Below are positions 53,142 through 62,991 of a stretch of 64,000 nucleotides of DNA, one piece after another. The DNA is taken from positions 85,781 to 149,780 of the forward strand of contig JAKIVD010000006.1 in the NCBI GenBank assembly GCA_021647205.1, given 5' to 3'. Position 1 is the first letter of the stretch; the number at the start of each line of letters is the position of its first letter. The position numbers and the translations under genes are program-made. This DNA comes from Bacteroidales bacterium. Lineage in GTDB: Bacteria > Bacteroidota > Bacteroidia > Bacteroidales > F082. The notes under the pieces are model-generated. The model saw nothing but the letters and a program-made list of their open reading frames with translations, was not told the origin of the DNA and searched no databases.

Positions 53142-53336
53142 AGATTTCGTCCGCCTAAAATTTCAGTTCAAAAGTAAGAAACAAAACGGAGCGGAGCAAA
53201 GTAAAAAATGAAGAATCCCAAATAAGATTAGCCGCAGGATGTACTCTTTGTCATGGCAGAACAATGCGGAGAAATCACACAAGGGAATTGACTGCACACC
53301 GCCCGTTTCGGTGGGGGGGGCGGGGAACCAAACTGC

Positions 53337-56300
53337 TCAGGCCTGTTCTCCCCGGCTAAACAAGCGTTGCAGGCCAACTTTCCCTGCATAAAGTGCATGG
53401 TACATGGCCGGAACGATCACCAGTGTAAGGAATGTGGCAAAACTCAGCCCGAAGATGACCGTCCAGCTCATCGGCCCCCAGAAAACAGCATTGTCGCCGC
53501 CAAAGTAAATGTGCGGGTTAAAGGTGTTGAAAAACGAAATAAAGTCGATGTTCAAGCCGGTGGCGAGCGGGAAAAGCCCGAGAATGGTAGTAATGGCTGT
53601 CAGCAGCACAGGGCGCAAACGTGTTTTTCCGGCCTGCACAATACATTCCTTCGCTTCGTGCATGGGGAGCTCATCGTTTTCGCCGATGCCGAGTTCTTTT
53701 TTCCGCCGCTGTTTCAGCAGGCCAATGTAGTCGATAAGGACAATGGCATTGTTGACCACCACACCGGCCAGTGAAATAATCCCGATGCCGGTCATGATGA
53801 CGATAAAGTCCATTTTAAAAGTGGCAAGTCCGCCAAATACACCAATGGTACTGAGTACAACACTGAACATGATGATGCCCGGCTTGACAAACGAATTAAA
53901 CTGGGAAACCAGGATGATCATAATGAGGGAGAGCGCAATAAGCATCGCTTTTTCAAGAAAAGCCATCGACTCATCCTGTTCTTGCTGCTCGCCGGTAAAT
54001 TGATAATGATAACCTGCGGGCATATCGAAAGTGCGCATGATTTTTTTCAGTTCTTCATTGATTTCATTGGCATTATAGCCCTGCAAAACATTGGAGGCAA
54101 TGGTAATCACACGCTTGCGGTCTTTTCTTGTAATGGCCCCGTAGGTAGAGCTGTATTTAAAACCAGCCACCGCCGAAATGGGGACCTGAACAATTTTGCC
54201 GGAAGACGCGCTCCGGAAGGTTATGCGCTGGTTCATCAGGTTGGCAATGTTGTAACGGTATTTGTCGTCAAGTTTCATCCTGATTTTATATTCGTTTTCC
54301 CCATCCTTGAAGTCGGAAATTTCTTTTCCGAACAAAGCTGTCCTGATGGCGTCGCCGATTTGACCGGTTGAGAGCCCGTAGCGCCTGGTTTTTTCGCGGT
54401 CGATTTCTATCAGCAGTTCGGGTTTGCCCACATCCAGGTCTATTTGCAGACCTTCTATCCCTTCAATACCGGATTCATTAAACACCGTCCGAATGGTGTC
54501 GGTCAAAAACAAAAGGGTTTTGAAATCTTTTCCACTTATTTCCAGGTTGATTTGCTTACCAGTAGGCGGCCCTTCTTTTTGTTTCTCAACTTCAATAATA
54601 ACACCGGCATAAGCGCCCACCAGGCTGTCAGCCAATTCGTCAAGAATATCAAGCGTGCTCACACCATGCCTGTCCTCAAAATCAACGAAATTGATTGTAA
54701 TCAGCCCTTTGTTTGGTCCGCCGCCCCTTCCGGTAAAGCCTTCATTCTGGCCTACGGCACCATTTCCGGTAATGGTCAAGAGCGAAGAAACCAAATCGAT
54801 ATTCGGCTCCAGTATGTTGAAGACCCGCCCTTCGAGCACTTTCATCACCGAGTCGGTAACCTCAATGTCGGTACTGATGGGCATTTCAACCAGTATGTTG
54901 ATGAGCTTGGGATCGGAGGAAGGGAAAAACTCAATCTTCGGGTTGCTCGAAAAATAGAAGGCAATAGTGACAAACATCAACACAAAAGTCCCGCCAATGA
55001 GCAGGTAAGGGGTAGCTTTCTTTAAACCAAAACGAATAAATTTAAGGTAGGTGTTCTCCAGCCAAACCAGGGCAACTTTCTGAAACCAGAGCGACAAGCG
55101 GCTTAAAAATGCCACGTTAAGCAACCCGATAAAAGCAAACAGAACAAGTAAAGTGCCCAGCCAAGTAGTGCCTGTTATAAAAAAGAAAGCGGCAAGAAGC
55201 AAGAGCAGGCCGGCAACAATAAGGCTTGGTTTGGATTTGGGCAAGGTGATGTTCGCCCCCTTTTTGTAAAAGACCGTAAAAATAACCGGCACTATCACCA
55301 GGGCAACAAACAAGGAAGAAGCCAGCACTATTATCAGGGTAAGCGGCAGGTACGACATAAACTCGCCCATGATGCTGCGCCAGAACAACAAAGGAAAAAA
55401 TGCGGCAAGTGTTGTTGCCGTTGAAGAGATAATGGGCATGGCCACCTCTCCCGTCCCCTGCCGTGCCGCTTCGCGCACCGGATAGCCTTTGTCGGCAAAC
55501 CGGAACATGTTTTCGGTTACAACTATGGCGTTATCGACCAACATCCCAAGGGCCAGGATCAACGAAAAAAGCACGATCATATTGATGCGGAAGTCCATCA
55601 TCCCCATGATTAAAAACGAAAGGAACATGGACATGGGAATGGCAAAACCCACAAAGAGCGAGTTACGGGTACCCAGGAAAAGAAAAAGAATAACGACCAC
55701 GAAAATAATCCCCATGATGATGCTGTTCTCCAGATTGGTCAGTTGGTTTTTGATCATGTCAGACTGGTCGTTGGTGATGGTGATGACCAGGTTTTCGGGG
55801 ATAACTTTTGTGCGGCGGGCTTCTTTCAGGATATCGTCAACCTGCGCAACGGTGGACAAGAGGTTTTCGCCACTTTTTTTTACTACCTGCATCGAAACAA
55901 CAGGGTTTTTATCAAGGTAAGCATAACTGTCGCGCTCTTTAAAACCATAATCTACCGTTCCGATATCGCGCAGGTAAACAATGTTTCCTTTCTCCCTCTT
56001 AACGATGATGTTTTCAATTTCATCGGGTTTGGTAAATTCACCAATTAGCCGGACAGTGCGCCTTATTTTCCCGAGGAGCACCTCCCCCCCCGACATGGAA
56101 ATGTTTTCAAACTTCACGGCATCTTCCACATCGGTAAAGCTCACCTGTAGCACACTCATTTTAAACGGGTCGAGGTTGAGGGTAACTTCGCGCTCGGTAA
56201 TCCCGGTAAGGTTTACTTTCGATACTTCGTAGATTGTCTCGAACTCTTCTTTCAGGTCTTCGGCATAATCTTTCAGTTCGCTCACACTAAAGCTTCCCGA

Positions 56301-56768
56301 AAGGTTCACATTAATGACGGGGAATTCAGAAAAGTCAATGTCTTCAACAAGTGGGTCGTCAAGCAAATCGTCGGGCAAATCTTTTTTCGCTTTGTCAACG
56401 GCATCTTTAACGTCCTGCAAGGCAGTTTTAATGTCAACATTTGTCTGGAACTCAATAAAAAGGGTAGAAGCATCCTGTCCCGAAACAGAGGTGAGTTCTT
56501 TGATGCCTTTCACCGATTCGACTTCTTTTTCCAGTGGCCGCGAAATCAGGTTTTCGATATCTGCCGGCGGGTTTCCGGGATAAATAGTCTGCACCATCAC
56601 CGTTGGGATATTGATTTCGGGAAACAGTTCCTTGGGCAAGGATACGTAGGAATAAAGCCCGAAAACAATGGTAACGGCAATGATTAAGTAAACCGTGTTC
56701 TTATTGTTGATGGCCCAGGTGGAGAGCCAGAAATTTCGAACAACTTTGTTGTCTTCTTTTGTTGTCAT
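53337..56768 (-). CDS. RND-family multidrug efflux transporter
   Basis: 1143 residues from the ATG at 56768 (another at 56777). Twelve transmembrane helices in two halves with large periplasmic loops, as in AcrB/MexB. TM4 reads LILALGMLVDNAIVVTENMFR, keeping the first of the two proton-relay aspartates while the second is Asn. The N-terminus STWAINNKNTVYLIIAVTIV and porter domain match this family. It pumps substrates from periplasm to the TolC channel using the proton gradient. Last gene of a four-gene operon. Confidence 0.93.
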   Translation of the reverse strand: MTTKEDNKVVRNFWLSTWAINNKNTVYLIIAVTIVFGLYSYVSLPKELFPEINIPTVMVQTIYPGNPPADIENLISRPLEKEVESVKGIKELTSVSGQDASTLFIEFQTNVDIKTALQDVKDAVDKAKKDLPDDLLDDPLVEDIDFSEFPVINVNLSGSFSVSELKDYAEDLKEEFETIYEVSKVNLTGITEREVTLNLDPFKMSVLQVSFTDVEDAVKFENISMSGGEVLLGKIRRTVRLIGEFTKPDEIENIIVKREKGNIVYLRDIGTVDYGFKERDSYAYLDKNPVVSMQVVKKSGENLLSTVAQVDDILKEARRTKVIPENLVITITNDQSDMIKNQLTNLENSIIMGIIFVVVILFLFLGTRNSLFVGFAIPMSMFLSFLIMGMMDFRINMIVLFSLILALGMLVDNAIVVTENMFRFADKGYPVREAARQGTGEVAMPIISSTATTLAAFFPLLFWRSIMGEFMSYLPLTLIIVLASSLFVALVIVPVIFTVFYKKGANITLPKSKPSLIVAGLLLLLAAFFFITGTTWLGTLLVLFAFIGLLNVAFLSRLSLWFQKVALVWLENTYLKFIRFGLKKATPYLLIGGTFVLMFVTIAFYFSSNPKIEFFPSSDPKLINILVEMPISTDIEVTDSVMKVLEGRVFNILEPNIDLVSSLLTITGNGAVGQNEGFTGRGGGPNKGLITINFVDFEDRHGVSTLDILDELADSLVGAYAGVIIEVEKQKEGPPTGKQINLEISGKDFKTLLFLTDTIRTVFNESGIEGIEGLQIDLDVGKPELLIEIDREKTRRYGLSTGQIGDAIRTALFGKEISDFKDGENEYKIRMKLDDKYRYNIANLMNQRITFRSASSGKIVQVPISAVAGFKYSSTYGAITRKDRKRVITIASNVLQGYNANEINEELKKIMRTFDMPAGYHYQFTGEQQEQDESMAFLEKAMLIALSLIMIILVSQFNSFVKPGIIMFSVVLSTIGVFGGLATFKMDFIVIMTGIGIISLAGVVVNNAIVLIDYIGLLKQRRKKELGIGENDELPMHEAKECIVQAGKTRLRPVLLTAITTILGLFPLATGLNIDFISFFNTFNPHIYFGGDNAVFWGPMSWTVIFGLSFATFLTLVIVPAMYHALYAGKVGLQRLFSRGEQA

Positions 56769-56840
56769 GTTGCGCATTCGTTAATTCATTCTTCCAGTGC
56801 GTTCGCTTTTTCAGCTTGCAATCCCTGAGGGGGTGTCAGC

Positions 56841-57977
56841 TTAAGTCATCCTAATCGACATGCCATCGGAAACATTGCTGTACCCATCTGTGATAACATA
56901 TTGCCCTTCGCTGAGGCCTGAAAGCACTTCCGTTTTATTGCTGTCAGAAATGCCGGTTTCCACGTATTTTTTCCGGGCTGTCCATTCCTGTCCGTTCTTT
57001 TCGGCAACAAAAAGATAGCTGCCTTTCATGTCTTCTTTAATCAGGATGGAAGGGATGACAATGCTGGCGGGCGAATTGTAATCGTTGATGCGGATGGTGG
57101 CCAGCAAATTCGGTTTCAGCAATCCGTTGGGGTTGTTAATTTTTACCTGGACGATGAAAGTCCTGTTTTGTTTGTTAAGCACGTTGCTGATGCGGTGGAT
57201 GGCTTTCTTTAAGACCAGTTTCGGAAAGGAAGGAAAACGGATTTCGACCGTATCGCCAATGTGTACGGCCGACAGGTAAGCCTCAGAAAGTTTTGTTGTT
57301 ACATAGAGTTGGTCGATGTTGACAATTTGCATGAGTTGCATGCCCGGGGTGGCCATTTCCCCTTTTTTCAGGATGATTTGCTCGACATACCCGCTGATAG
57401 GGGAACGGATGATAGACATATTGTACTGGGCCTGGAGTGTGCTGAGTTTATTTTGCAGGCCCTCGTAGTTGTTTTTAGCTTCGAGGTACTGGCGTTCCGA
57501 TCCGATGTTTTTGTCCCAAAGCTCTTTTTGTTTGTTGAAGATAATCTCGGCCAGGTTTAACTGGGTTTTCACCTCTGAAATATTTTTCTCAACAATAGTG
57601 GTGTTCAATTTGGCCAACAACTGCCCTTTCTTCACCCACTGTCCTTCAACAACATTGAGTTCGGTAACCTGACCGCTGACTTCGGGGCTGACGAAAGCTT
57701 CGCTTACACTTTCCAATTCGCCGGTGGCTTCAAAAAAATGCGAAAACGGCTGCTTTCGGATCGTCATTGTTTTTACGGCGGTTTTTATTTTTTGGTGGGT
57801 GGTTTCATCCGGTTCGTCTGCCAGTTGTTGCTTTAGCTCTTCGATTTTGCCGTTTATTTCAGCCAGTTCTTTTTCATAGGCTGCAATTTGCTCTTTTACG
57901 GAACCTTCGTTTTTTTTCCCGTTCGAGCAGGAAAACAAAAATCCGGCGGCAATTATTATTATAAAGAGTTTTTTCAT
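56841..57977 (-). CDS. RND periplasmic adaptor (membrane fusion protein)
   Basis: 378 residues. A lipoprotein signal (IIIAAGFLFSCSNG) is followed by a coiled coil at about 28-60, then the lipoyl half-domains around the long hairpin (SEVSGQVTELNVVEGQWVKKG, AKLNTTIVEKNISEVKTQLN) and the beta-barrel (QLYVTTKLSEAYLSAVHIGD). It bridges the RND pump and the TolC-like protein. It starts 3 bases after the TetR stop and ends 72 bases before the RND start. Confidence 0.92.
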   Translation of the reverse strand: MKKLFIIIIAAGFLFSCSNGKKNEGSVKEQIAAYEKELAEINGKIEELKQQLADEPDETTHQKIKTAVKTMTIRKQPFSHFFEATGELESVSEAFVSPEVSGQVTELNVVEGQWVKKGQLLAKLNTTIVEKNISEVKTQLNLAEIIFNKQKELWDKNIGSERQYLEAKNNYEGLQNKLSTLQAQYNMSIIRSPISGYVEQIILKKGEMATPGMQLMQIVNIDQLYVTTKLSEAYLSAVHIGDTVEIRFPSFPKLVLKKAIHRISNVLNKQNRTFIVQVKINNPNGLLKPNLLATIRINDYNSPASIVIPSILIKEDMKGSYLFVAEKNGQEWTARKKYVETGISDSNKTEVLSGLSEGQYVITDGYSNVSDGMSIRMT

Positions 57978-57980
57978 TTT

Positions 57981-58601
57981 TTACAGAATGTTTAATTTGT
58001 TGAGTTCCTTTTCAAAAATTCTACGGCCTTCGTCACTGACAATTCCGTAAACATGGTACCTGAAAATCCCGGAAAAGAAATCGGTGGAAACGACTTCCTT
58101 AAAGCTGAAGGTCCCCGAATTCATAATGCCTTCAATCCGCATCAGGTTCAGGCGGGCAATCACGCTTTCGTCCAGATCATCGCGGTAGAGTCCTTCTTTC
58201 TTTCCTTTTATCAGGTTGGTTTGCACACTGTCAAGAATACGTGCCCGTTTCACTTCCTGGAATTGCCGGTACAAATCAGGGTAATACTTTTTCAGGTCGT
58301 AAATAAAAGCAGGTTTATGGTCTCTGATCATTTGCACCTGCATTTTGTAATAGTAAAAAAGTTCTTCAATTGCATTTACGTTCTCTTTCCGGGGGATACT
58401 GAGGTCGATGGCCTTGTTGCGGGCAATGGATTCCATCACACCAACCACCAAATCTTTTTTGTCCCTAAAATACTCGTAGAGCGTTTTCTTCGAAATGGAC
58501 AATTGCCTTGCAACGTCGTCCATGGTAACACTTTTAATCCCATATTCTCTGTACAGTTCACAAACTTTTCCGGCAATTTCTTCTCTTTTATTCATCATCA
58601 T
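57981..58601 (-). CDS. TetR-family regulator
   Basis: 206 residues (starts at 58601, 58598 and 58595 are all ATG; the coupling to the upstream stop favours any of them). N-terminal helix-turn-helix: REEIAGKVCELYREYGIKSV, then MDDVARQLSISKKTLYEYF. Ligand-binding C-domain diverged. The start overlaps the tolC stop (TAATGATGATG), so the regulator is translated with the pump genes. It probably represses its own operon in response to a pump substrate. Confidence 0.9.
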   Translation of the reverse strand: MMMNKREEIAGKVCELYREYGIKSVTMDDVARQLSISKKTLYEYFRDKKDLVVGVMESIARNKAIDLSIPRKENVNAIEELFYYYKMQVQMIRDHKPAFIYDLKKYYPDLYRQFQEVKRARILDSVQTNLIKGKKEGLYRDDLDESVIARLNLMRIEGIMNSGTFSFKEVVSTDFFSGIFRYHVYGIVSDEGRRIFEKELNKLNIL

Positions 58602-59953
58602 TAATTTTCATTGACCCTGGTTAAAATCATTTCGAGGTCCAGACCTGCCTTCAACAAGGCATTGGCAGCATTGATGTAGTCTCTTTGCGAGTTTAAAAAC
58701 TGGTTTTGCGTGTTCAGGATATCAAGGCTGCTTGCCATTCCCTCCTTAAATTTCTCCGTTGTTTTTAGGTAGATTTTTTCTGACACCTTCCGGTTTTTGT
58801 CTTTGTTCAGGTAAATACTGTGTGCATTGAGGTATTCATTACGGGCAGTCTGGTATTCAAGGTTCAGGCTTGTCCTCAATTGTTTTTCGAGCACTTCTAC
58901 CTGTTCGAAAGCAATTCGGGCCTGCTTTACCTTTGCCCTTCTTTCGCCACTTGACAGGATGGGGATTTGCATCGACACACCAAAAGCGGAACTGTTGTAC
59001 CATTGTCCGCTGGAGCTAAAAAAGTCCCAGGTCTCGCGCTGTGCCTGCGTCTGAAAATTAATTTTTGCCGATAAAGTGGGAAGGTAAGCCGATTTTTCCA
59101 GATCGACTTGCAAGCCCGTCAGCTCTTTTTGCCTGTTCAGCGAAACGTAATCAACGTGCTGGTTGTAATTGAAAGGTTTGGATAAAACATCGGTCTTCAT
59201 CCGGTTTTCAATCAGCATCGCAATATCGTCCGTCAAAACAAGGCTGTCGTTCTCGGTAAGTCCGAGGTAAAACTTAAGGAAGGCATGGGTAATGACCAAT
59301 TGATTTTGAAAGAAAGTTTGCGATGCCTCCAGGTCGGCAACCAGCAGGTCAAGCTGGTCAACATCAATGTCCTCGGCAAAGCCCACTTCATAAACCTGCC
59401 GTGTTTCGTCGGCCAGGTCTTTCGTAATGGCCAGGGTGGTGTCGATTATTCTCAGGGCTTCCCCGGTAGCCAGCACATTGTAATAGGACTCGGCAATTTT
59501 TTGCCTGACCGCGAGTTTGTTCTTAAAGAAATCGACAGTTGTTTTTTCGAGAAATTTCTTGGCAGCTTTTAAGCCGACAAGGTACTGCCCGCTAAATATT
59601 AGCTGGCTCGCTTCAGCACCTAAAGTTGCATCATATTTGGTGCCGAACTGAATCTCCACGTCCTGCCCGGGATTGCCTGTAAACTCCCCCGGCAGGATAA
59701 AAGTGGGACGGGCAAGGTTGTCGGTGTAATTGATGGAAGCATTTAGCTGTGGCAGCCCCAAGGCTGTCGATTCGAGGACCCTGGCTTTGGCGGCTTCCAC
59801 ATCTTTTTCCGAATTGATGATTTCATAGTTGTTTTCCAAACCGAAGGCCGTGGCCTCTTCCAACGAAAAAACTTTTATTTCCTGTGCGTTTCCTGAACCA
59901 ATGATAAAGTAGATCAAGGTAAAGAGAATAATCTGGCTGTTCAGTTTCATCAT
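58601..59953 (-). CDS. TolC-family outer-membrane efflux protein
   Basis: 450 residues from the ATG at 59953, which begins the signal peptide (KLNSQIILFTLIYFIIGSGNAQ). Two OEP repeats with long coiled coils typical of TolC: EATAFGLENNYEI, LGLPQLNASINYTDN, and the second-half SAYLPTLSAKINFQTQ followed by the distal helices. First gene of the efflux operon; the TetR start overlaps its stop. Confidence 0.92.
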   Translation of the reverse strand: MMKLNSQIILFTLIYFIIGSGNAQEIKVFSLEEATAFGLENNYEIINSEKDVEAAKARVLESTALGLPQLNASINYTDNLARPTFILPGEFTGNPGQDVEIQFGTKYDATLGAEASQLIFSGQYLVGLKAAKKFLEKTTVDFFKNKLAVRQKIAESYYNVLATGEALRIIDTTLAITKDLADETRQVYEVGFAEDIDVDQLDLLVADLEASQTFFQNQLVITHAFLKFYLGLTENDSLVLTDDIAMLIENRMKTDVLSKPFNYNQHVDYVSLNRQKELTGLQVDLEKSAYLPTLSAKINFQTQAQRETWDFFSSSGQWYNSSAFGVSMQIPILSSGERRAKVKQARIAFEQVEVLEKQLRTSLNLEYQTARNEYLNAHSIYLNKDKNRKVSEKIYLKTTEKFKEGMASSLDILNTQNQFLNSQRDYINAANALLKAGLDLEMILTRVNEN

Positions 59954-60133
59954 ATCATTATTGAATTCCTGCTTTTCCAAACGGCAAAAATATCAATTTA
60001 TAAACCATGGAAACGTTTTTAAGGTAAAAAGTTTTTAAAGTTTATGTTAAAAAATGTAAATGGCGGATGGTTCGGTGAAAGACCTGCGGGCGGGAATATT
60101 TGAAAAGGATTGAATGATTGACAAGCAGACAGG

Positions 60134-60454
60134 CTACCCCTTGCCAGGGCCGGTGTTGCATTTTCGTCTGAAAATTCTGTCCCAAAGCGACCGCTGCCTG
60201 TCTTTGTTCAGTTTCTTTTGCTGCTTTTTGCTTTGCTTCATCATTTGTTTCGTGCTTTCCGACTGCATTTTCTGATGCTTTTTCACGGCTTGCTCATACT
60301 CTTTCTGATAAGCTTTCTGCTCCTGGTTTTCCACCTTTTCCAACTCCCTGACCTGTTCATTGCCCACTTCACTGGTACGGCAACCGGTAAAAGTCAGGGT
60401 GCTGACAGATAACAACAAGAAAAGCGGGAAAAAGAATCTGTGAAAATAGCGCAT
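60134..60454 (-). CDS. Small coiled-coil lipoprotein
   Basis: 106 residues from the ATG at 60454, giving a lipoprotein signal (RYFHRFFFPLFLLLSV to TFTGC). The remainder is a Lys/Gln/Glu-rich coiled coil (EQEQKAYQKEYEQAVKKH region, then MMKQSKKQQKKLNK). Not recognised; probably peptidoglycan- or membrane-associated. No operon partner. Confidence 0.6.
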   Translation of the reverse strand: MRYFHRFFFPLFLLLSVSTLTFTGCRTSEVGNEQVRELEKVENQEQKAYQKEYEQAVKKHQKMQSESTKQMMKQSKKQQKKLNKDRQRSLWDRIFRRKCNTGPGKG

Positions 60455-60571
60455 TACCAACTGTCTGTTTATGCAAATGAAAAACATATTTCTTTTGGGT
60501 AACCTAATTTTCTCAAATTAATTGCGTTTTTTTGCAGATAGTTTGTAAAAAAGAGGCGACCTTCGCAGAAG

Positions 60572-61048
60572 ATGAAAAAAATTATTTCACACTTTTTGCC
60601 CCTTTTGTTTGCAGGGCTGCTTACTGCTTCCTCCTGTAATAAAGGAAATATCAACCCCAACATTCCCGATGTGGTCATCAACCTGACCATTGACCCGAAT
60701 TCCACACAGTTTCTTGAATTGAATACGGTCGGCGGCTGGCTGTATCTTGATGAAGTTCCCGGAATAATTGTCCCTTACCCCAGTATGGGCGTTATTGTTT
60801 ACCGTTACGACGTGAATGAGTTTAAAGCTTACGAAAGGCAACCCCCGAATGAACCTTTCAAGTGCTGTGATGACAAGCTCGGCTGCACCAAGTTAATTAT
60901 TAACGATTTCTATCCTTTTGTAAAAGATACCTGCAACGGGAATGTGTACCAATTGCTCGACGGTACACTGTTCGAAGGCCAGGGCCACTATTCGCTGATC
61001 CGTTACAATGCCGTTTACGACGGAGCGCTGTTGCATGTTTATAATTAG
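60572..61048 (+). CDS. Lipoprotein with Rieske-like fold lacking cluster ligands
   Basis: 158 residues. Lipoprotein signal (LLFAGLLTASSC). The pattern LNTVGGWLYLDEVPGIIV, VIVYRYDVNEFKAYERQPP, and a final QLLDGTLFEGQGHYSL... LLHVYN follows a Rieske/nitrite-reductase-small-subunit-like domain seen in Bacteroidota. The two Cys-x-His ligand pairs are not in place (FKCCDDKLGC has Cys but no His). It would be an outer- or inner-membrane lipoprotein without a 2Fe-2S cluster, or with other chemistry. Confidence 0.55.
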   Translation: MKKIISHFLPLLFAGLLTASSCNKGNINPNIPDVVINLTIDPNSTQFLELNTVGGWLYLDEVPGIIVPYPSMGVIVYRYDVNEFKAYERQPPNEPFKCCDDKLGCTKLIINDFYPFVKDTCNGNVYQLLDGTLFEGQGHYSLIRYNAVYDGALLHVYN

Positions 61049-61155
61049 ACCCTCCCTCTATTCCAAACGTATTTTTCAATTCACCGAAGTATTTCAGCTG
61101 TTTTCTATTTGAAAAAGATCGTCTTCTTGTTGATAGGATATCAGAAATTCAGACC

Positions 61156-61199
61156 AAACAGGTATCTATAATATCTAATATCTGACGAAACAGGTATCT
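61156..61199 (+). promoter_or_regulatory. Direct repeats upstream of the ATPase gene
   Basis: AAACAGGTATCT at 61156-61167 and again at 61188-61199, 32 bases apart (three helical turns), precedes a TATCTTTG (61218-61225) -7-like element and the ATG at 61241. The spacing suits an operator for a dimeric or tandem-bound regulator. Confidence 0.4.
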
Positions 61200-61240
61200 G
61201 TTTTGGATATTTATCGCTATCTTTGTTGAAAAATTGTAGC

Positions 61241-62605
61241 ATGTACAGGGAAGCATCCGATTTCTTACAAGACTGGAAAGCGCGTAAAAACAGAAAACCA
61301 TTAATCATTCGAGGGGCAAGACAGGTTGGTAAAACTTTCCTTGTAGAGCAGTTTGCCTCAGATTTTGACTTGTTTATCAGGATAAACTTTGAAGAAAACC
61401 CTGAATTTAAAGTCCTTTTTCAAACAAACGATGTAAAAACTATTCTTGAAAACTTAAGCTTTGAGTTCAGGACAAAAATTGAACCTGAAAAAACATTGCT
61501 TTTTCTGGATGAAATTCAGGCTTGTCCGGAAGCAATTCCTGCATTGAGGTATTTTTATGAGAAAGTTCCGGAATTGTTTCTGATTGCAGCAGGTTCCTTA
61601 CTCGACCACGTTTTGAATGAGATGAACTATTCGATGCCGGTGGGTCGTGTCGAGTTTTTATATGTTCATCCTTTAAGCTTTAAGGAGTTTCTTATAGCAG
61701 GTGGAGAAAATCTACTGGTCAATTATTTGTCTTTATTCAATACTGACAAAACGATTACACACCTTATTCATGAAAAACTTTTAAAATTATTGCGCACTTA
61801 TTTTTTCGTGGGGGGGATGCCCGAAGCCGTAAAAACATACTTTGAAACATCCGATTTGCTTGAGGTGGAAAGGGTACACGAAAGTATTTTAACATCGATG
61901 GAGCTTGATTTTACAAAATACACAAAGAATAACCAAGCTGAATACCTCAGAAGGGTTTTTCGTTATGTTCCCCGTGGCATTGGCAATAAGGTTAAATATG
62001 TAAATATCGACCGCTCTGTAAAATCAATTTACCTCAAACAAGCTTTTACAAAGTTGGAAATGAGCCGTATTGTACACCGGATTATGGCTACCTCTTCTGC
62101 CGCAATTCCTTTGGAAAACAATCTAAAAGAAGACGTCTTTAAGCCACTTTTTTTTGATATCGGGCTTGCTTCTCATATCCTGAAAGTGAGATTGAGGGAC
62201 TTGGGTAATCTTATGCTTTTAAATGAAGGTACGCTTGCAGAGCAGTTTATCGGCCAGCAATTGTTATGCCGCCAACCATTTTTTATTGACAGGCGATTGT
62301 TTTACTGGAATAGGGAGAAACGGGACGCAAGCGCTGAAATTGATTACCTTGTGGAAATTGAGAATAAGGTAATCCCGATAGAAGTAAAGGCAGGTAAAAC
62401 AGGTTCACTAAAATCGTTGCAGGTTTTTGTGGCGGAAAAACAAAAGGATTTTGCCATCCGGTTCAATACTGACTTGCCCAGTCTGACAGAAGCAAACGTA
62501 TCACTAAAATTTGGCAATACCGTAAAACCAGTTACATACAATCTACTCTCTTTACCTCTGTATATGGTTGGCTTTATAGATGAAATACCCGGGCTTCAGG
62601 GCTGA
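61241..62605 (+). CDS. DUF4143-type ATP-binding protein
   Basis: 454 residues from the ATG at 61241. P-loop AAA-like ATPase (PLIIRGARQVGKTFLVEQF with GxxxxGKT; Walker B TLLFLDEIQACPEA; sensor IAAGSLLDHV). The C-terminal half has the DUF4143 region with a PD-(D/E)xK-like patch (AEIDYLVEIENKVIPIEVKAG). Such proteins are common accessory genes in Bacteroidota and may be DNA-linked NTPases; function unknown. An AT-rich upstream region and the ahcY relic downstream point to a site of rearrangement. Confidence 0.85.
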   Translation: MYREASDFLQDWKARKNRKPLIIRGARQVGKTFLVEQFASDFDLFIRINFEENPEFKVLFQTNDVKTILENLSFEFRTKIEPEKTLLFLDEIQACPEAIPALRYFYEKVPELFLIAAGSLLDHVLNEMNYSMPVGRVEFLYVHPLSFKEFLIAGGENLLVNYLSLFNTDKTITHLIHEKLLKLLRTYFFVGGMPEAVKTYFETSDLLEVERVHESILTSMELDFTKYTKNNQAEYLRRVFRYVPRGIGNKVKYVNIDRSVKSIYLKQAFTKLEMSRIVHRIMATSSAAIPLENNLKEDVFKPLFFDIGLASHILKVRLRDLGNLMLLNEGTLAEQFIGQQLLCRQPFFIDRRLFYWNREKRDASAEIDYLVEIENKVIPIEVKAGKTGSLKSLQVFVAEKQKDFAIRFNTDLPSLTEANVSLKFGNTVKPVTYNLLSLPLYMVGFIDEIPGLQG

Positions 62606-62612
62606 TAATTAA

Positions 62613-62645
62613 AAAAGTGCCCTCATTTCTGAAAGCGCTTTTAAA
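62613..62645 (+). terminator. Weak candidate terminator after the ATPase gene
   Basis: AAAAGTGC (62613-62620) can pair with GCGCTTTT (62635-62642) around a 14-base loop, followed by T/A-rich sequence. Confidence 0.35.
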
Positions 62646-62665
62646 TTTCTAATACATTGTACTGA

Positions 62666-62842
62666 TTAATACCTATAATGATCAGGCTTGTAAGGGCCAT
62701 CCTGGCTCATGCCAAGATATTCTGCTTGCTCTTTGGTAAGTTTGGTCAGTTTTACTCCCAGTTTGTCCAAATGCAAACGGGCAACTTCTTCGTCGAGCCG
62801 GGCCCAGTGTGCAGGCAGGACTTGGGCTATGATTACATTGCA
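62666..62842 (-). pseudogene. ahcY: Relic of the 3' end of ahcY (adenosylhomocysteinase)
   Basis: On the minus strand the frame ending at 62666-62668 reads [20 protein letters not shown], then [20 protein letters not shown] and YRY-stop. This is the conserved C-terminus of S-adenosylhomocysteine hydrolase. Similarity fades upstream of about 62800 (VLPAHWAR), and a stop occurs by 62846. There is no room for the other about 400 residues, so only the tail survives. The functional gene must be elsewhere. It marks a deletion or rearrangement breakpoint. Confidence 0.85.
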
Positions 62843-62991
62843 CCATCATTTGATTCAATAGATTTTAACCTGTGGCTTAAAATACATATTGTTGTCTGAG
62901 AAGTTACATTACATTGCATTGATTTACTTTTTTAAAACTGCTTATTTAGAATCTAAATAAATAGAACTTGTAACCTCCTGTTAAGCAGACC

